NCBI RefSeq assembly: GCF_012275535.1
Contig: NZ_JAAVTK010000003.1
Coordinates: 417,350-481,349 of the forward strand
Length of the DNA: 64,000 bases
Reading direction: 5' to 3'
Origin: Hymenobacter artigasi
Lineage (GTDB): Bacteria > Bacteroidota > Bacteroidia > Cytophagales > Hymenobacteraceae
The translations under genes were made by a program, and so were the position numbers. Of the stretch, positions 1 to 10,419 are shown piece by piece. The notes under the pieces were generated by a model. That model had not been told where the DNA came from, did no database searches, and was given only the letters and a program-made list of their open reading frames with translations. The number at the start of each line of letters is the position of its first letter. The stretch's first letter is position 1.

Positions 1-851
1 TCGGTAATCGGGTCGGTGTCCTGAAAGCGAAAGAAGTTGGAGTAGCCAAGTTGGGCGGCGGTGTTCCAGATTTTGTCGAGTGGGCCACGGGCGTTGGTGC
101 GCGAGGTGCCTTCGCGGGTAAAGTTTCCGCCCTTCGCCCCCACCATGTCGAGCAGCACGCCGTACTCGGCCTTGTAGCCGGCGGGCAGCAGGTTTTTAGC
201 CCAATATTGTGAGCCCAGGCACCACGAATCGGTGCCGCTGCCGGCCAGCTGGTCCTTGAGGTCGGCCTGGGTGGTGTCGTCGTGGCCCCAGTCCTCGGCA
301 TCGAAGAAAATGAAGTCGACGCCCACATTGGGGGCTAAGCTGTCGGGCTGCAGGCTGAGCTGGCGGGCCATTTCCAGGGCCACGGCCACGGCGCTGGCCC
401 CGTCGGAGGCGCCATCCATGGACTTGTTTTTCTTTTTGGGGTCGGGGTCATCATCGGCGAAGGGGCGGGTGTCCCAGTGGCCGAAGATGGCCACGCGCCG
501 CGCCGCCTGCGGCTGGTACTGCGCAATGATGTTGCGGGCGTGGATGTTGGTGCCATCAAACGTCATCGCCTCGAAGGGCTGCTCCATCACCTTCAGGCCG
601 TAACTTTTTAGCTTGGCCACCAGCCAGTTGCCGGTGGCAATGTGGGCCTTGGAGTTGGGCACGCGCGGGCCAAAACTCACCTGCTTCGCCGTGAAGGCGT
701 AGGCCGAGTCGGCGTTGAAAACCGGGGCTTTGGGCAGCTTGGCCGGAGCCGTGGTGTCGGCGGTTTCGGTGGCCTTTTTATCGGGGCAGCCGGTGAGGAC
801 GAGCAGGCCGGCCAGGGCGGCGAGGGGAAGGCGAAAGGTGCGGAATGTCAT
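1..851 (-). CDS. M28-family zinc peptidase / glutaminyl cyclase-like lipoprotein (3' end outside window)
   Basis: The gene starts at the ATG at 851 and runs off the left edge, so the C-terminus is missing. The N-terminus has a short basic start, a hydrophobic stretch and a lipobox (LVLTGC), indicating a lipoprotein. Further on are an HWDTRP motif, MDGASDGAS and FFDAEDWG, which fit the His/Asp/Glu metal ligands of M28 zinc peptidases, in particular the bacterial glutaminyl-peptide cyclotransferase-like branch. Expected role is extracytoplasmic processing of peptides or N-terminal glutamine cyclisation; the two cannot be separated from sequence alone. It follows cysS on the same strand across a palindrome that occupies most of the gap. 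Confidence 0.85.
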   Translation of the reverse strand, partial: MTFRTFRLPLAALAGLLVLTGCPDKKATETADTTAPAKLPKAPVFNADSAYAFTAKQVSFGPRVPNSKAHIATGNWLVAKLKSYGLKVMEQPFEAMTFDGTNIHARNIIAQYQPQAARRVAIFGHWDTRPFADDDPDPKKKNKSMDGASDGASAVAVALEMARQLSLQPDSLAPNVGVDFIFFDAEDWGHDDTTQADLKDQLAGSGTDSWCLGSQYWAKNLLPAGYKAEYGVLLDMVGAKGGNFTREGTSRTNARGPLDKIWNTAAQLGYSNFFRFQDTDPIT

Positions 852-854
852 GCT

Positions 855-953
855 GTAGGGGCGGGGCTTGCCCCCGCCCGTCGTTGAACAATGATTGTGA
901 ACGAGCCTCGGCCGTCGTTCCATTAGCCGGGCGGGGACAAGCCCCGCCCCTAC
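855..953. repeat. Palindromic element, 25-bp arms
   Basis: Arms 855-879 and 929-953 begin GTAGGGGCGGGGCTTG and are inverted copies with one mismatch. The loop is about 49 nt. The element fills the gap between the cysS stop (959) and the M28 start (851). There is no U-tract, so it is not a classical terminator. Confidence 0.9.
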
Positions 954-958
954 ACCTT

Positions 959-2479
959 TTACTCTTCGCTATACGCCCACTCCACGCCGGCTTTGGTGTC
1001 TTTTATCACGATGCCCTGGTTTTTGAGGGCGGCCCGGATAACATCCACTTTATCGTAGGCTTTGTCGGCTTTGGCTTCGGAGTAGAAGCCGAGGGTGAGT
1101 TCCAGCAGCTGCTCCACGTTGGCGCGGGGCTCGTCGCTCAGGCCCAGCACGTCCTGCACCATGGTGCGGTAGGTGGCGGCGGCCTGGGCGAAGGCCTCGG
1201 GGCCTACTTCGGCCAGCGCGGCGGGGTTGGCGGCCAGCGTGTTGAAGCGCTTGAGGAGGTCGAACAGCGCGGCCATGGCGCGGGGCGTGTTCAGGTCGTC
1301 GTCGAGGAATTCGGCGGGCTTGGCGGCCAATGTGGTGAGCTGGTGAGCTGGTGAATTAGCGAGTTTATCATTCGCTTCATCACTCACCAATTCACTACTC
1401 ACTATTTCACCACTAAGCTTATCCAGCAGGCGCAGGCCGTTCATCAGCTTGCGGTAGCCTTTGCGGGCGGCTTGCAGGGCGTCGTCGCTCACGTCAACCG
1501 GGCTGCGGTAGTGGGCCTGCAGCAGGAAAAAGCGCACCACCATGGGCGAGTAGCCGAAGGCCAGCGGACCGGTCGGGCCCTTGAACATATCGCCCAGCAG
1601 CACGAAGTTGCCCAGGCTCTTGCTCATCTTGGTGCCGTTCACGGTTATCATGTTGTTGTGCATCCAGATGCGGGCCTCGTCGGTGTGCGAGTGGCTGCCC
1701 TGGCTCTGCGCAATCTCGCACTCGTGGTGCGGAAACATCAGGTCCAGGCCGCCGCCGTGGATGTCACTCAACTCACCTAAGTACTTGCGGCTCATGGCCG
1801 AGCATTCCAAGTGCCAGCCGGGGAAGCCTTCGCCCCAGGGTGAGGGCCAGCGCATGATGTGCTCGGGCGAGGCCTTCTTCCAGAGGGCAAAATCCAGGGG
1901 GCTGCGCTTCTCGCTCTGGCCTTCCAGGTTGGCGCGGGTGCCGGCCAGCTGGTCCTCAATGCTGCGGTTCGAGAGCTTGCCGTAGCGCTTGCCTTCGGCG
2001 TTGTACTTCGGCACATCGAAATACACCGAGCCGTTGACTTCGTAAGCCAGGCCGTTGCCGATAATTTCTTCGATTACCTGAATCTGCTCGATGATGTGGC
2101 CGCTGGCCTGGGGCTCAATGTCGGGCGGCAGGCAGCCCAGGCCCAGCATGTGCTGGCGGTAGCGGTTGGTGAAGTGCTGGGCCACCTGCATGGGCTCGAT
2201 GCGGGCGGCGCGGGCGGCCTTTTCCATCTTGTCCTCGCCGGTGTCGGCGTCGCTTTCGAGGTGGCCTACGTCGGTGATGTTGCGCACGTAGCGCACCTGG
2301 TACTGCAGGTGGCGCAGGTAGCGCGTGAGCACGTCGAACACCACCGGGCCGCGGGCGTTGCCCAAATGGGCCTCGCTGTATACGGTAGGGCCGCACAGGT
2401 ACACGCCCACCTGGGGCGCGTGCACGGGCTGGAATTCTTCTTTCTTGCGGGTAAGCGTGTTATAAAGACTAAGCGACAT
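959..2479 (-). CDS. cysS: Cysteinyl-tRNA synthetase
   Basis: This class I aminoacyl-tRNA synthetase charges tRNA-Cys in the cytoplasm. The N-terminal catalytic domain has [16 protein letters not shown] with the HIGH-type HLGN, a zinc-site HHECEIAQ and the KMSKS loop ([11 protein letters not shown]). The C-terminal anticodon-binding part ends at 506 residues, slightly long for the family. Much of the excess is a segment around residues 355-385 encoded by unusually AT-rich, repeat-like DNA (see 1331-1420). A perfect TACCTTTG box ends 4 nt before the ATG, so the transcript is probably leaderless. Confidence 0.97.
   Translation of the reverse strand: MSLSLYNTLTRKKEEFQPVHAPQVGVYLCGPTVYSEAHLGNARGPVVFDVLTRYLRHLQYQVRYVRNITDVGHLESDADTGEDKMEKAARAARIEPMQVAQHFTNRYRQHMLGLGCLPPDIEPQASGHIIEQIQVIEEIIGNGLAYEVNGSVYFDVPKYNAEGKRYGKLSNRSIEDQLAGTRANLEGQSEKRSPLDFALWKKASPEHIMRWPSPWGEGFPGWHLECSAMSRKYLGELSDIHGGGLDLMFPHHECEIAQSQGSHSHTDEARIWMHNNMITVNGTKMSKSLGNFVLLGDMFKGPTGPLAFGYSPMVVRFFLLQAHYRSPVDVSDDALQAARKGYRKLMNGLRLLDKLSGEIVSSELVSDEANDKLANSPAHQLTTLAAKPAEFLDDDLNTPRAMAALFDLLKRFNTLAANPAALAEVGPEAFAQAAATYRTMVQDVLGLSDEPRANVEQLLELTLGFYSEAKADKAYDKVDVIRAALKNQGIVIKDTKAGVEWAYSEE
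1331..1420. repeat. Repeat-like AT-rich insertion inside cysS
   Basis: By hand count these 90 bases are about 43% GC, in a gene that otherwise looks to be in the sixties. They consist of iterated GTGAGCTGGTGA / CTCACCAATTCACTACTCAC words with inverted-repeat character, like the TGAGT-rich palindromes between genes elsewhere in the window. The segment keeps the reading frame and encodes a Ser/Glu/Asp/Ala-rich linker between the catalytic core and the anticodon-binding region. I infer an in-frame insertion of a palindromic element. Confidence 0.6.
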
Positions 2480-2483
2480 GGTG

Positions 2484-2491
2484 CAAAGGTA
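2484..2491 (-). promoter_or_regulatory. -7 box TACCTTTG of cysS
   Basis: It matches the Bacteroidota -7 consensus TAnnTTTG exactly and ends 4 nt before the cysS ATG. Transcription would start at or next to the A of the ATG. No -33 box is obvious. Confidence 0.7.
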
Positions 2492-2501
2492 GCGGGAGGA
2501 A

Positions 2502-2747
2502 AACTCCCCTCCTTACCAAGGAGGGGATGTTCGAGCCGCAGGCTCGGACGGGGGTGGTTGTGGGCGTTGAACGAAGCCCAAACGAAACAGAGTACGGCTC
2601 AACGCTATTTAGCGGCTGGGTGTTCGAAGCTGGTTTGAGGTATTATGCGCAGGGAGTTCAACCGGCTTGTGCGGTATCGTTCAACGACACCAACCACCCC
2701 CGTTTCAGCTTTGCTGAAACATCCCCTCCTTGGTAAGGAGGGGAGTT
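2502..2747. repeat. Palindromic element, family A, 30-bp perfect outer arms
   Basis: Outer arms 2502-2531 and 2718-2747 are perfect inverted copies starting AACTCCCCTCCTTACC. Each arm is itself a small hairpin (CCCCTCCTTACCAAGGAGGGG). Next inward each side has another small hairpin (GAGCCGCAGGCTC on the left, TTTCAGCTTTGCTGAAA on the right) and then a CAACCACCCCCG-type word. The element fills the gap between the cysS promoter and the stop of the next gene (2754). A half-element of the same family lies at 25262-25319. Confidence 0.85.
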
Positions 2748-2753
2748 ATTGTG

Positions 2754-3932
2754 CTACTCCGTTAACCGATAAAGCCCTTCGACCGGGAAATGGTCGCTCC
2801 ACTTTATCTCGCGGTGCACCTTACAGCCCAGCACCTGCCACTGCGGGCTGGCAAACTGCTGGTCGATGCGCAGGCCGGGCAGCTTGCCATTGTACGTGGC
2901 CCCAATGCCGAGGCCCACGGTGGCCCAGGCGTTCTGCATGTGGTCGGCCAGCTGGTCGTAGACGTAGGAGTAGGGCAGGTCGTTGAAATCGCCGGCCAGC
3001 AGCACGGGATAGGGCGAGCGCAGCACGCGGGCCAGCACGGTATCGACCTGCACGCCCCGGGCCACGGCTCCGTTGCGGAAGCGGCGCAGGAGGTTGGGGG
3101 CTTTCTGGCGCAGGCCGGCGCGGCTTTCGGTGGCCGTGGCAATGTCGCTTTCGGCCATGGCCATGCTTTGCAGGTGCACGTTGAAAACGCGAATGGTATC
3201 GGGACGGGTGTGGCCGGGGCCGGCGGGGCGGGCCAAATCGGCCCACATGGCGTGGTTCTGCGAGAGCTTGCCGAAGGGAATAACGCCCTGCCGCACAAGG
3301 GGAAAGCGCGAAAAAATGGCCAGCCCGAACTCGGCCCCAGCACTGTTGGTGAGGGTGGTGGACACGAAGGCGTGCCGCCCACTGCCCTTGCCCAGCTGGT
3401 CTTCCGACTGGAAAATACCGCCGCTTTCCTTCGAGCGGCGCGGCTCGTTGTAGAACTCCTGGAGGCAGAGCACATCGGCCGGGCTCGTGGCCAGCCACCG
3501 GATAAAGCCTTTGGAGGAGGCATAGTCCGGGTCGCGCAGCTGGGCATACACGTTGAAGATGCGGACGTTGGCCGACAGCAGCGTAACGCTGTTCGAATGA
3601 GGCACGAAGAAAGCGGAATGAAGAATTTCTCCGTTGGATAATTTCACACTCGTCTGACTTAATTCTTCCTTAAGCGAAGCGTGCAAAGCCAGGCCGCGCT
3701 GCACATGCGGCCACGTAAGACCCAGGGCCACAATGGGCAGTAGCGCCACCCGCCAGTTGCGCCGCAGCCAGTACAAGGCCAGCAGGGCCGTGAGCAGCAG
3801 CGCCACCGGCGTGGTAAGCGCCCCAAACACCACCGGCCAGAACGCGCGGGCCGGCACCTGCTCGCAGGCAATGGCCAGCAGCAGCCAGCCCAGGGTAAGC
3901 AACGTGAATTTGAAAGCGAAAGAGCGGCGCAC
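2754..3932 (-). CDS. Membrane-anchored endonuclease/exonuclease/phosphatase-family protein
   Basis: Roughly the first 90 residues contain three hydrophobic membrane segments, followed by an EEP-fold domain. Diagnostic motifs in order are TLLSANVRIFNVY, DVLCLQEFYNEPR (catalytic metal Glu), FNVHLQSM, VLLAGDFNDLPYS and the terminal WSDHFPVEG (Asp-His pair). The catalytic domain probably faces the periplasm; the substrate (nucleic acid, sugar phosphate or lipid phosphate) cannot be told from sequence. A perfect TACCTTTG box lies about 20 nt upstream of the ATG. The stop is directly beside the family A palindrome. Confidence 0.88.
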   Translation of the reverse strand: MRRSFAFKFTLLTLGWLLLAIACEQVPARAFWPVVFGALTTPVALLLTALLALYWLRRNWRVALLPIVALGLTWPHVQRGLALHASLKEELSQTSVKLSNGEILHSAFFVPHSNSVTLLSANVRIFNVYAQLRDPDYASSKGFIRWLATSPADVLCLQEFYNEPRRSKESGGIFQSEDQLGKGSGRHAFVSTTLTNSAGAEFGLAIFSRFPLVRQGVIPFGKLSQNHAMWADLARPAGPGHTRPDTIRVFNVHLQSMAMAESDIATATESRAGLRQKAPNLLRRFRNGAVARGVQVDTVLARVLRSPYPVLLAGDFNDLPYSYVYDQLADHMQNAWATVGLGIGATYNGKLPGLRIDQQFASPQWQVLGCKVHREIKWSDHFPVEGLYRLTE

Positions 3933-3952
3933 GGCACAAGCAACGGAGTCCG

Positions 3953-3960
3953 CAAAGGTA
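3953..3960 (-). promoter_or_regulatory. -7 box TACCTTTG of the EEP-family gene
   Basis: Exact TAnnTTTG match on the minus strand, 20 nt upstream of the ATG at 3932. Confidence 0.65.
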
Positions 3961-3974
3961 ACGGCCCGCCGGGC

Positions 3975-4058
3975 GTAGGTGCGAAGCGGCGCTTTGCACT
4001 ACATACCCACACCACATAGGCCCCGCTTAGAGTAGGTGCGAAGCGGCGCTTCGCACTA
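3975..4058. repeat. Two direct copies of a short hairpin repeat (GTAGGTGCGAAGCGGCGCTT)
   Basis: Copies at 3975-4000 and 4032-4058 differ at one base in the second stem half (CTTTGCAC versus CTTCGCAC). Each can fold as GTGCGAAG-CGGCG-CTTCGCAC. The same word forms both arms of the palindrome at 7715-7801, so the large surface-protein gene between them is bracketed by this family. The remainder of the 3933-4192 gap holds the two divergent promoters. Confidence 0.8.
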
Positions 4059-4192
4059 TATGCCCGCACCACACAAGACGCGCACGAATTTTGTGCGATT
4101 GCCGTTCCGCCCATGGCCCGCGCCCGGCGCGGGCCGGGCGCTACTTTTTTCCAATCTTTGCCTTTCCACTCCTTTCTGCCTCTGGCGTTTCT

Positions 4193-7100
4193 ATGCCGAT
4201 ACCTCTCCGCTCGTTGGGCCGCTTTGTGCTGGCTTTAGTAGGTTGTGCTGCCCTCCCGCGCCCGGCGCAGGCGGCGCGGGGCGCGGCCACCGCCCCCGCC
4301 ACCCCCAGCCTCGAATTTGTGCAGAACAAAGGCCAATGGGATGGCCGCGTGCGCTACGAGGCCGCCCTGCCGGCTGGAACGCTGTTCGTGCTGCCCACCG
4401 CCCTCACCTACGCTTTCCTGGACCCGGCCGCCCTGCGCCACCACGACGGCACCCCCCGCCCCGCCGCCGGCACGGCCAAAGCCGATGACATCGCGGCCCA
4501 CGCCTACACCGTGCATTTTGAGCAGGCCAGCACCCGCGCCCGCCTCACGGCCGAAACCCCTACGGCCGGTGAGCGCAACTACTTTATCGGCAGCGATGAG
4601 CGGCGCTGGGCCAGCCACGTGGGCGCGTTCCGGCGGCTGCGCTACACCAGCCTATGGCCCGGCATCGACCTGACGCTGTATGAAAACGCCGGCCAGCACC
4701 TGGAGTACGACGTGCTGCTGGCCCCCCGCGCCAACCCCGCCCGCGTGGCCCTGCGCTACGACGGGGCCAGCGCCCTGGCCCTGGACGCGGCCGGCAACCT
4801 CGTCATTAAAACCACGGTGGGCACCACTACCGAGCTGGCCCCGCGGGCCTGGCAGCTCGATGCCGCCGGACAGCGCCAGCCGGTGGCCTGCCGCTACGTG
4901 CTCACGGGCCGCACCCTCACCTTCGCCCTCGGCAGCTACGACCGCGCCCGCGCCCTGACAATTGACCCCACGGTGCAGTTCTCGACCCTGAGCGGCTCTA
5001 CGGCCGACAACTGGGGCTTCACGGCGACTTATGATAATGCGGGCAATATGTATTCGGGGGGCATTGTGGCCAGCAATTTGGGCGGCACCTATCCGGCCAC
5101 GCCCGGTGCGTTCCACACCGCATTCAGCAGCATCGAGGATATCGGCATCATCAAGTACAATACCAGCGTGAGCGGCGCGGCGGCGCGGGTGTGGGCCACC
5201 TACCTGGGCGGCAACAGCGCCGAATTCCCCCACAGCCTGGTGGTGAACGCACAAAATGAGCTGGTGCTGCTGGGCAGCACCTCCTCCACCGACTACCCCA
5301 CCACGACCGGCGTGGTGCAGCGCAGCTTCGGGGGCGGCACTTACCTCGACCCTTTCGGCGACGGATTTCCGTACAACATGCCCAACGGCTCCGACCTCAT
5401 CGTGACCCGTTTCAGCGCCGATGGCAGCCGCTTGCTGGCCAGCACCTACCTCGGGGGCTCAGGCAACGATGGCGTCACCACCTCCTCGCTGGCCGCCAAC
5501 TACGGCGACTCTTTCCGGGGCGATGTGCTGCTGGATGGGGCCGGCAACGTCTACATCGCCAGCAATACCTTTTCGCGCAATTTCCCGCTGATGAACAACA
5601 GCTTCAATAACGTGCTGGCGGGCGGCGGGCAGTCCGATGCGCTCATCTGCAAGCTCACGCCGGGGCTGAACATCATGCTCTGGGCCGGCTACCTGGGCGG
5701 CACCGGGGCCGATGCCGCGTATTCGGTCCAGCTCGATGCGCAGGGCCGCACTTACGTGTGCGGCGGCACTACGTCGCCCAACTTCCCCACCACCGCCGGG
5801 GCCTACCGCCCCACCGCGCCGGGCTCCATTGATGGGTTCGTGGCCCGCATCAGCACCGATGGCCGCACCGTGGAACGCGCCACCTACGTGGGCACGCCCG
5901 GCTACGACCAGGCTTTTCTCTTGCAGCTCGATGCCGATGGCGACGCTTATCTACTGGGCCAGACGCTGGGGCAGTATCCCACTACGCTGGGCCTCTACGC
6001 CACGGCGGGCGGCACGCAGTTCATTCAAAAGCTGAATCCCGACCTTACCAGCAGCCTTTACAGCACGGCGTTTGGCAGTGGCGGCAGCGCCAACGGCCCC
6101 AACCTGGTGCCCACCGCTTTTCTGGTCGATGACTGCGAGCGGGTGTACGTGTGCGGCTGGGGCGGGCAGGTGAACAGCCGGGGCAGCGGCTACCTGGGCG
6201 GCAGCACCAATGGCCTGCCCACAACCAACGGAGCCCTGCAAACCACCACCGACGGCTCCGACTTCTACCTGGCCGAGTTCGCAGCCGGCATGACCGGGCT
6301 GGAGTACGCCACCTTCTTTGGCCAGAACGGGGTGCCCGAGCACGTTGATGGCGGCACATCGCGCTTCGATAAGCGCGGCGTGGTGTACCAGGCCGTGTGC
6401 GCCAGCTGCGGCAGCAGCCAGGGCTTCCCGCTGCCACCCGGCGCGGGCACTTACACCGTGCGCAACGGCAGCACAAACTGCAACAACGGCGCTTTCAAAA
6501 TGAACTTTGAAGTAGTGCAGGCCGATGCCGGCCCGCGCCGCTACCTGTGCCTCGACAATGGCCCCGTGGCACTGGCCGGCAGCCCGGCCGGTGGCGTGTG
6601 GGCCGGGCCGGGCGTGCAGGCGGCTTCCGGCGGCGGCTACCGCTTTGTGCCCACCGCCGTGGGGCCGGGGCAGTACGTCATCAGCTATACCGTGGCTACT
6701 ACCGGCATTTGCCGCAGCACCCGCAGCGTGCGCTACGTGGTGGCCCCGCCGGTGGTGCCCACGTTTGCGCCCGTGCCCCCGCAGTGCGTGGTAGGCGCGG
6801 CGGTGGCCCTGGCGGCCACGCCGGCCGGCGGCACCTTCAGCGGGCCGGGCGTGAGCAATGGCCGCTTCGACCCGGCCGCCGCCGGCACGGGCACCCACAC
6901 GCTCACCTACAGCATTGCCGATTCAATGGGCTGCGGCACCCTCAGCCAACCGGTGGTGGTGAGCCGCCTGCCCGTCATCACGCCCGGCCGCGACACCAGC
7001 CTGTGCGCCGACCTGCGCCAGCCTTTCCAGCTGCGCGGCTACGCGCCGGCCGGCGGCGTGTGGAGCGGCACGGGCGTCACGGCCGGCGGCTACTTCACCC

Positions 7101-7711
7101 CGCCGAATACCGGCAACCGGGGCGGGGTATTTCCGCTCATCTACACCGTCACGCAGGGCTCCTGCCAGGCCACGGCCACTCGCACGGTGGTGCTGGCCCC
7201 CGTGTCGGCCCAGGATGTGGGCCTGAACCTGCCGGTGTGCACTGCCGCGCCGCGCTACGCCGGCCTCGCGCCGTTCGACTGTCCGCTCTCGCCGGTGCTG
7301 CTGGCTCCGCACGCCACCTACCGCTGGGATTTTGGCGATGGCAGCCCGGTTAGTACCGATACCGAGCCCACCCACCGCTACACCCAGCCCGGCACGTATC
7401 GCGTTACGCTCACGGCGCGCTACGGCAACTGCGAGGTGCTGACCGGCTTCTCACCCGTAGAAGTGGGCGACGTGTTCATGCCCAACATCATCACGCCCAA
7501 CGGCGACGCCGCCAATCAGAACTTTGAGCCCCGCTTCAGCTGCCGGCCGGCTTCGCTGGAAGTGTACACCCGCTGGGGCCAGCGCGTGTACCAGACCGAT
7601 GACTACCACAACAACTGGGACGCTGCCGGCCTGCCCGATGGCATCTACTACTACAAGCTGCGCGATGCCGACGACCGCCGCGCCAAAGGCTGGGTAGAAG
7701 TGCGCCGCTAG
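4193..7711 (+). CDS. T9SS-type secreted protein with SBBP-like repeats, PKD domain and gliding-motility C-terminal domain
   Basis: I start at the ATG at 4193, giving a signal peptide (MPIPLRSLGRFVLALVG... ending PAQA); the longer frame from 4091 begins in non-coding-like sequence. The first ~300 mature residues (LEFVQNKGQWDGRVRYEA) resemble the DUF7948-type head of cell-surface proteins. SBBP-like beta-propeller repeats (ATYLGG, AGYLGGTGADAAY, TTGVVQRS) follow, then Ig/SprB-like GGTFSGPGV repeats, a PKD domain (RWDFGDGSPVSTDTEPTHRY) and a CHU_C-type C-terminus (NIITPNGDAANQNF, VYTRWGQRVYQTDDY, PDGIYYYKL). The last domain is the signal for type IX secretion and surface attachment. About 1172 residues. 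An AATCTTTG box, one mismatch from the -7 consensus, precedes the start. Confidence 0.9.
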   Translation: MPIPLRSLGRFVLALVGCAALPRPAQAARGAATAPATPSLEFVQNKGQWDGRVRYEAALPAGTLFVLPTALTYAFLDPAALRHHDGTPRPAAGTAKADDIAAHAYTVHFEQASTRARLTAETPTAGERNYFIGSDERRWASHVGAFRRLRYTSLWPGIDLTLYENAGQHLEYDVLLAPRANPARVALRYDGASALALDAAGNLVIKTTVGTTTELAPRAWQLDAAGQRQPVACRYVLTGRTLTFALGSYDRARALTIDPTVQFSTLSGSTADNWGFTATYDNAGNMYSGGIVASNLGGTYPATPGAFHTAFSSIEDIGIIKYNTSVSGAAARVWATYLGGNSAEFPHSLVVNAQNELVLLGSTSSTDYPTTTGVVQRSFGGGTYLDPFGDGFPYNMPNGSDLIVTRFSADGSRLLASTYLGGSGNDGVTTSSLAANYGDSFRGDVLLDGAGNVYIASNTFSRNFPLMNNSFNNVLAGGGQSDALICKLTPGLNIMLWAGYLGGTGADAAYSVQLDAQGRTYVCGGTTSPNFPTTAGAYRPTAPGSIDGFVARISTDGRTVERATYVGTPGYDQAFLLQLDADGDAYLLGQTLGQYPTTLGLYATAGGTQFIQKLNPDLTSSLYSTAFGSGGSANGPNLVPTAFLVDDCERVYVCGWGGQVNSRGSGYLGGSTNGLPTTNGALQTTTDGSDFYLAEFAAGMTGLEYATFFGQNGVPEHVDGGTSRFDKRGVVYQAVCASCGSSQGFPLPPGAGTYTVRNGSTNCNNGAFKMNFEVVQADAGPRRYLCLDNGPVALAGSPAGGVWAGPGVQAASGGGYRFVPTAVGPGQYVISYTVATTGICRSTRSVRYVVAPPVVPTFAPVPPQCVVGAAVALAATPAGGTFSGPGVSNGRFDPAAAGTGTHTLTYSIADSMGCGTLSQPVVVSRLPVITPGRDTSLCADLRQPFQLRGYAPAGGVWSGTGVTAGGYFTPPNTGNRGGVFPLIYTVTQGSCQATATRTVVLAPVSAQDVGLNLPVCTAAPRYAGLAPFDCPLSPVLLAPHATYRWDFGDGSPVSTDTEPTHRYTQPGTYRVTLTARYGNCEVLTGFSPVEVGDVFMPNIITPNGDAANQNFEPRFSCRPASLEVYTRWGQRVYQTDDYHNNWDAAGLPDGIYYYKLRDADDRRAKGWVEVRR

Positions 7712-7714
7712 GAC

Positions 7715-7801
7715 GTAGTGCGAAGCGGTGCTTCGCGTTCCCGCACGCAGCCCCCCCCCAATTTCGGCGGCACGGAGCTGCGAAGCACCGCTTCGCACTA
7801 C
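7715..7801. repeat. Palindromic element, family I, 22-bp arms
   Basis: Arms 7715-7736 and 7780-7801 (GTAGTGCGAAGCGGTGCTTC...) are perfect inverted copies and contain the same core as the repeats at 3975-4058. The right arm contains the stop codon of the convergent cyanophycinase-like gene (7798-7800). Confidence 0.88.
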
Positions 7802-8622
7802 GCCCCGGCGGGCCGCACCTCGCGCCCCGCAATGTCCACTGCCTGCCCCGCCACCAGCACGTGCAGCTGCAAGCCGTGCCCGCTGATAACCGCGCCATCG
7901 GGCAGGCCGGGCAGGTTGTTGTGGGTGGCCTGGGCCGCGTCGATAACCACCACGGCTTCCTCGCCGAATACCTGAGCGGGCTGGCCGGGCCGAATGAGCA
8001 GGCCGGTTTCCTCGCTCAGGCCGATGCCCAGCAGGGCCGGCTGGGCCAGCACGGCATGCATGAGGCGCGCATAGCGCCCGCGCTCGGCAAAGTGCTGGTC
8101 GAGCAGCACGCCGGGCAGCAGGTTCAGGCCGGGTTTCACCTCGATGCGGCCGCCCAGCAGGCTGCGCCAGCCGTGGCCGTTCACCAGCATGTACTCGGCC
8201 ACGGCGGAGGCCCCGGCGCTGGTGCCGGCCAGGATGAAGCCGGCTTCGGTCTGGTATTTCTGCTTGAGAATGGCTAGAAATTCGGTACCGAGCAGGAAAT
8301 CGGTGAGGCGTTCCTGGTCGCCGCCGCTCATGAAAACGAGCGCGGCCCGGCGCAGGCGCGTGAGCGTGGCGGGGTCGTCGGCGGGGTGGTCTTCATCTAC
8401 TTGCAGGTGCCGGACGTGGGGGCAGCCCAGCTGGTGCCAGGAGTGGGCGTAGGCGGCGGCGGTGCGGGCGGGCTGGCGGCGGCTGGCCGTGGTGAGCACC
8501 TCAATGGGCAGGTTACGGTCGGGCAGCAGGCCGGCCAGCAGGGTCAGCAGGGGGTCGTCGTCGCCGCCACCGAGCACGGCGAGCGTGCCCAGGGGCGCGG
8601 CAACGGGAGAAGCATCAGGCAT
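7798..8622 (-). CDS. Cyanophycinase-like peptidase, S51 family
   Basis: A 274-residue protein with the S51 serine-protease layout: LAVLGGGDDD near the N-terminus, FMSGGDQERL around 98-106, the nucleophile elbow LAGTSAGASA with Ser135, and DQHFAERGRYARL downstream. Cyanophycinases hydrolyse the Arg-Asp storage polymer cyanophycin to dipeptides; related members cleave other beta-aspartyl peptides. There is no cyanophycin synthetase nearby, so the substrate is open. No signal peptide is seen, which suggests a cytoplasmic enzyme. Its stop codon lies inside a palindrome arm shared with the convergent surface-protein gene. Confidence 0.88.
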   Translation of the reverse strand: MPDASPVAAPLGTLAVLGGGDDDPLLTLLAGLLPDRNLPIEVLTTASRRQPARTAAAYAHSWHQLGCPHVRHLQVDEDHPADDPATLTRLRRAALVFMSGGDQERLTDFLLGTEFLAILKQKYQTEAGFILAGTSAGASAVAEYMLVNGHGWRSLLGGRIEVKPGLNLLPGVLLDQHFAERGRYARLMHAVLAQPALLGIGLSEETGLLIRPGQPAQVFGEEAVVVIDAAQATHNNLPGLPDGAVISGHGLQLHVLVAGQAVDIAGREVRPAGA

Positions 8623-8716
8623 AAATACGGGTTTGGGGCGGCAAGATGGGGCTGCGGCGGGGATTTGGGGTCGCCGCGGCTGCCGCCGCTGTTACGGAAA
8701 AACCTGCGGAAAGTCC

Positions 8717-8814
8717 GTCATGCCGAGCGCAGCCGAGGCATCTCGCGTGCAGCAGTAAACCAATCGATTGAATTACTACCCCATGCGAGATACCTCGGCT
8801 GCGCTCGGCATGAC
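8717..8814. repeat. Palindromic element, family B, 30-bp arms
   Basis: Arms 8717-8746 and 8785-8814 (GTCATGCCGAGCGCAGCCGA, ending CATCTCGC) are inverted copies with one mismatch and a 38-nt loop. A second member of the same family is at 53298-53404. It lies in the divergent gap 8623-8954, which otherwise holds only the two promoter regions. Confidence 0.92.
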
Positions 8815-8883
8815 GGTCGGCGTTGTTCAATACCCCCCAAACAACCACCGCCCTACCTTACCCATTTCCCGCCGGCTTGGCCC

Positions 8884-8891
8884 TACTTTTG
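8884..8891 (+). promoter_or_regulatory. -7 box TACTTTTG of mgtE
   Basis: Exact TAnnTTTG match, 63 nt upstream of the mgtE ATG. I see no conserved magnesium-riboswitch fold in the short leader. Confidence 0.6.
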
Positions 8892-8954
8892 TGGAGCTTA
8901 TTCCCTTCATCAACCCCGCTTGCCTAGCGAAGCACCTCCCCTCCCCTCTTTTTC

Positions 8955-10331
<1,377 letters not shown>

Positions 10332-10419
10332 GTAAATGAGCAATTGAGTAAATGAGTAAGGGCGTGAACGGCTCCACTACCGTTCACGCCCTTACTCATT
10401 TACTCAATTGCTCATTTAC
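10332..10419. repeat. Palindromic element, family E, 40-bp perfect arms
   Basis: Arms 10332-10371 and 10380-10419 are perfect inverted copies with an 8-nt loop. The arms are built from iterated GTAAATGAGCAATTGAGTAA-like words plus GGGCGTGAACGG. It exactly fills the gap between the convergent mgtE and arfB genes, and the arfB stop codon (10416-10418) lies inside the right arm. It could act as a bidirectional terminator, though there is no pure U-run. Confidence 0.93.

Noticed and set aside
4091..4192. Earlier start for the large surface protein
   Set aside because: The extra residues are not a signal peptide and cover the promoter-like AATCTTTG box; ATG 4193 gives a normal leader.
8892..8954. 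Magnesium riboswitch in the mgtE leader
   Set aside because: The leader is only about 60 nt and does not show an M-box or yybP-like fold.
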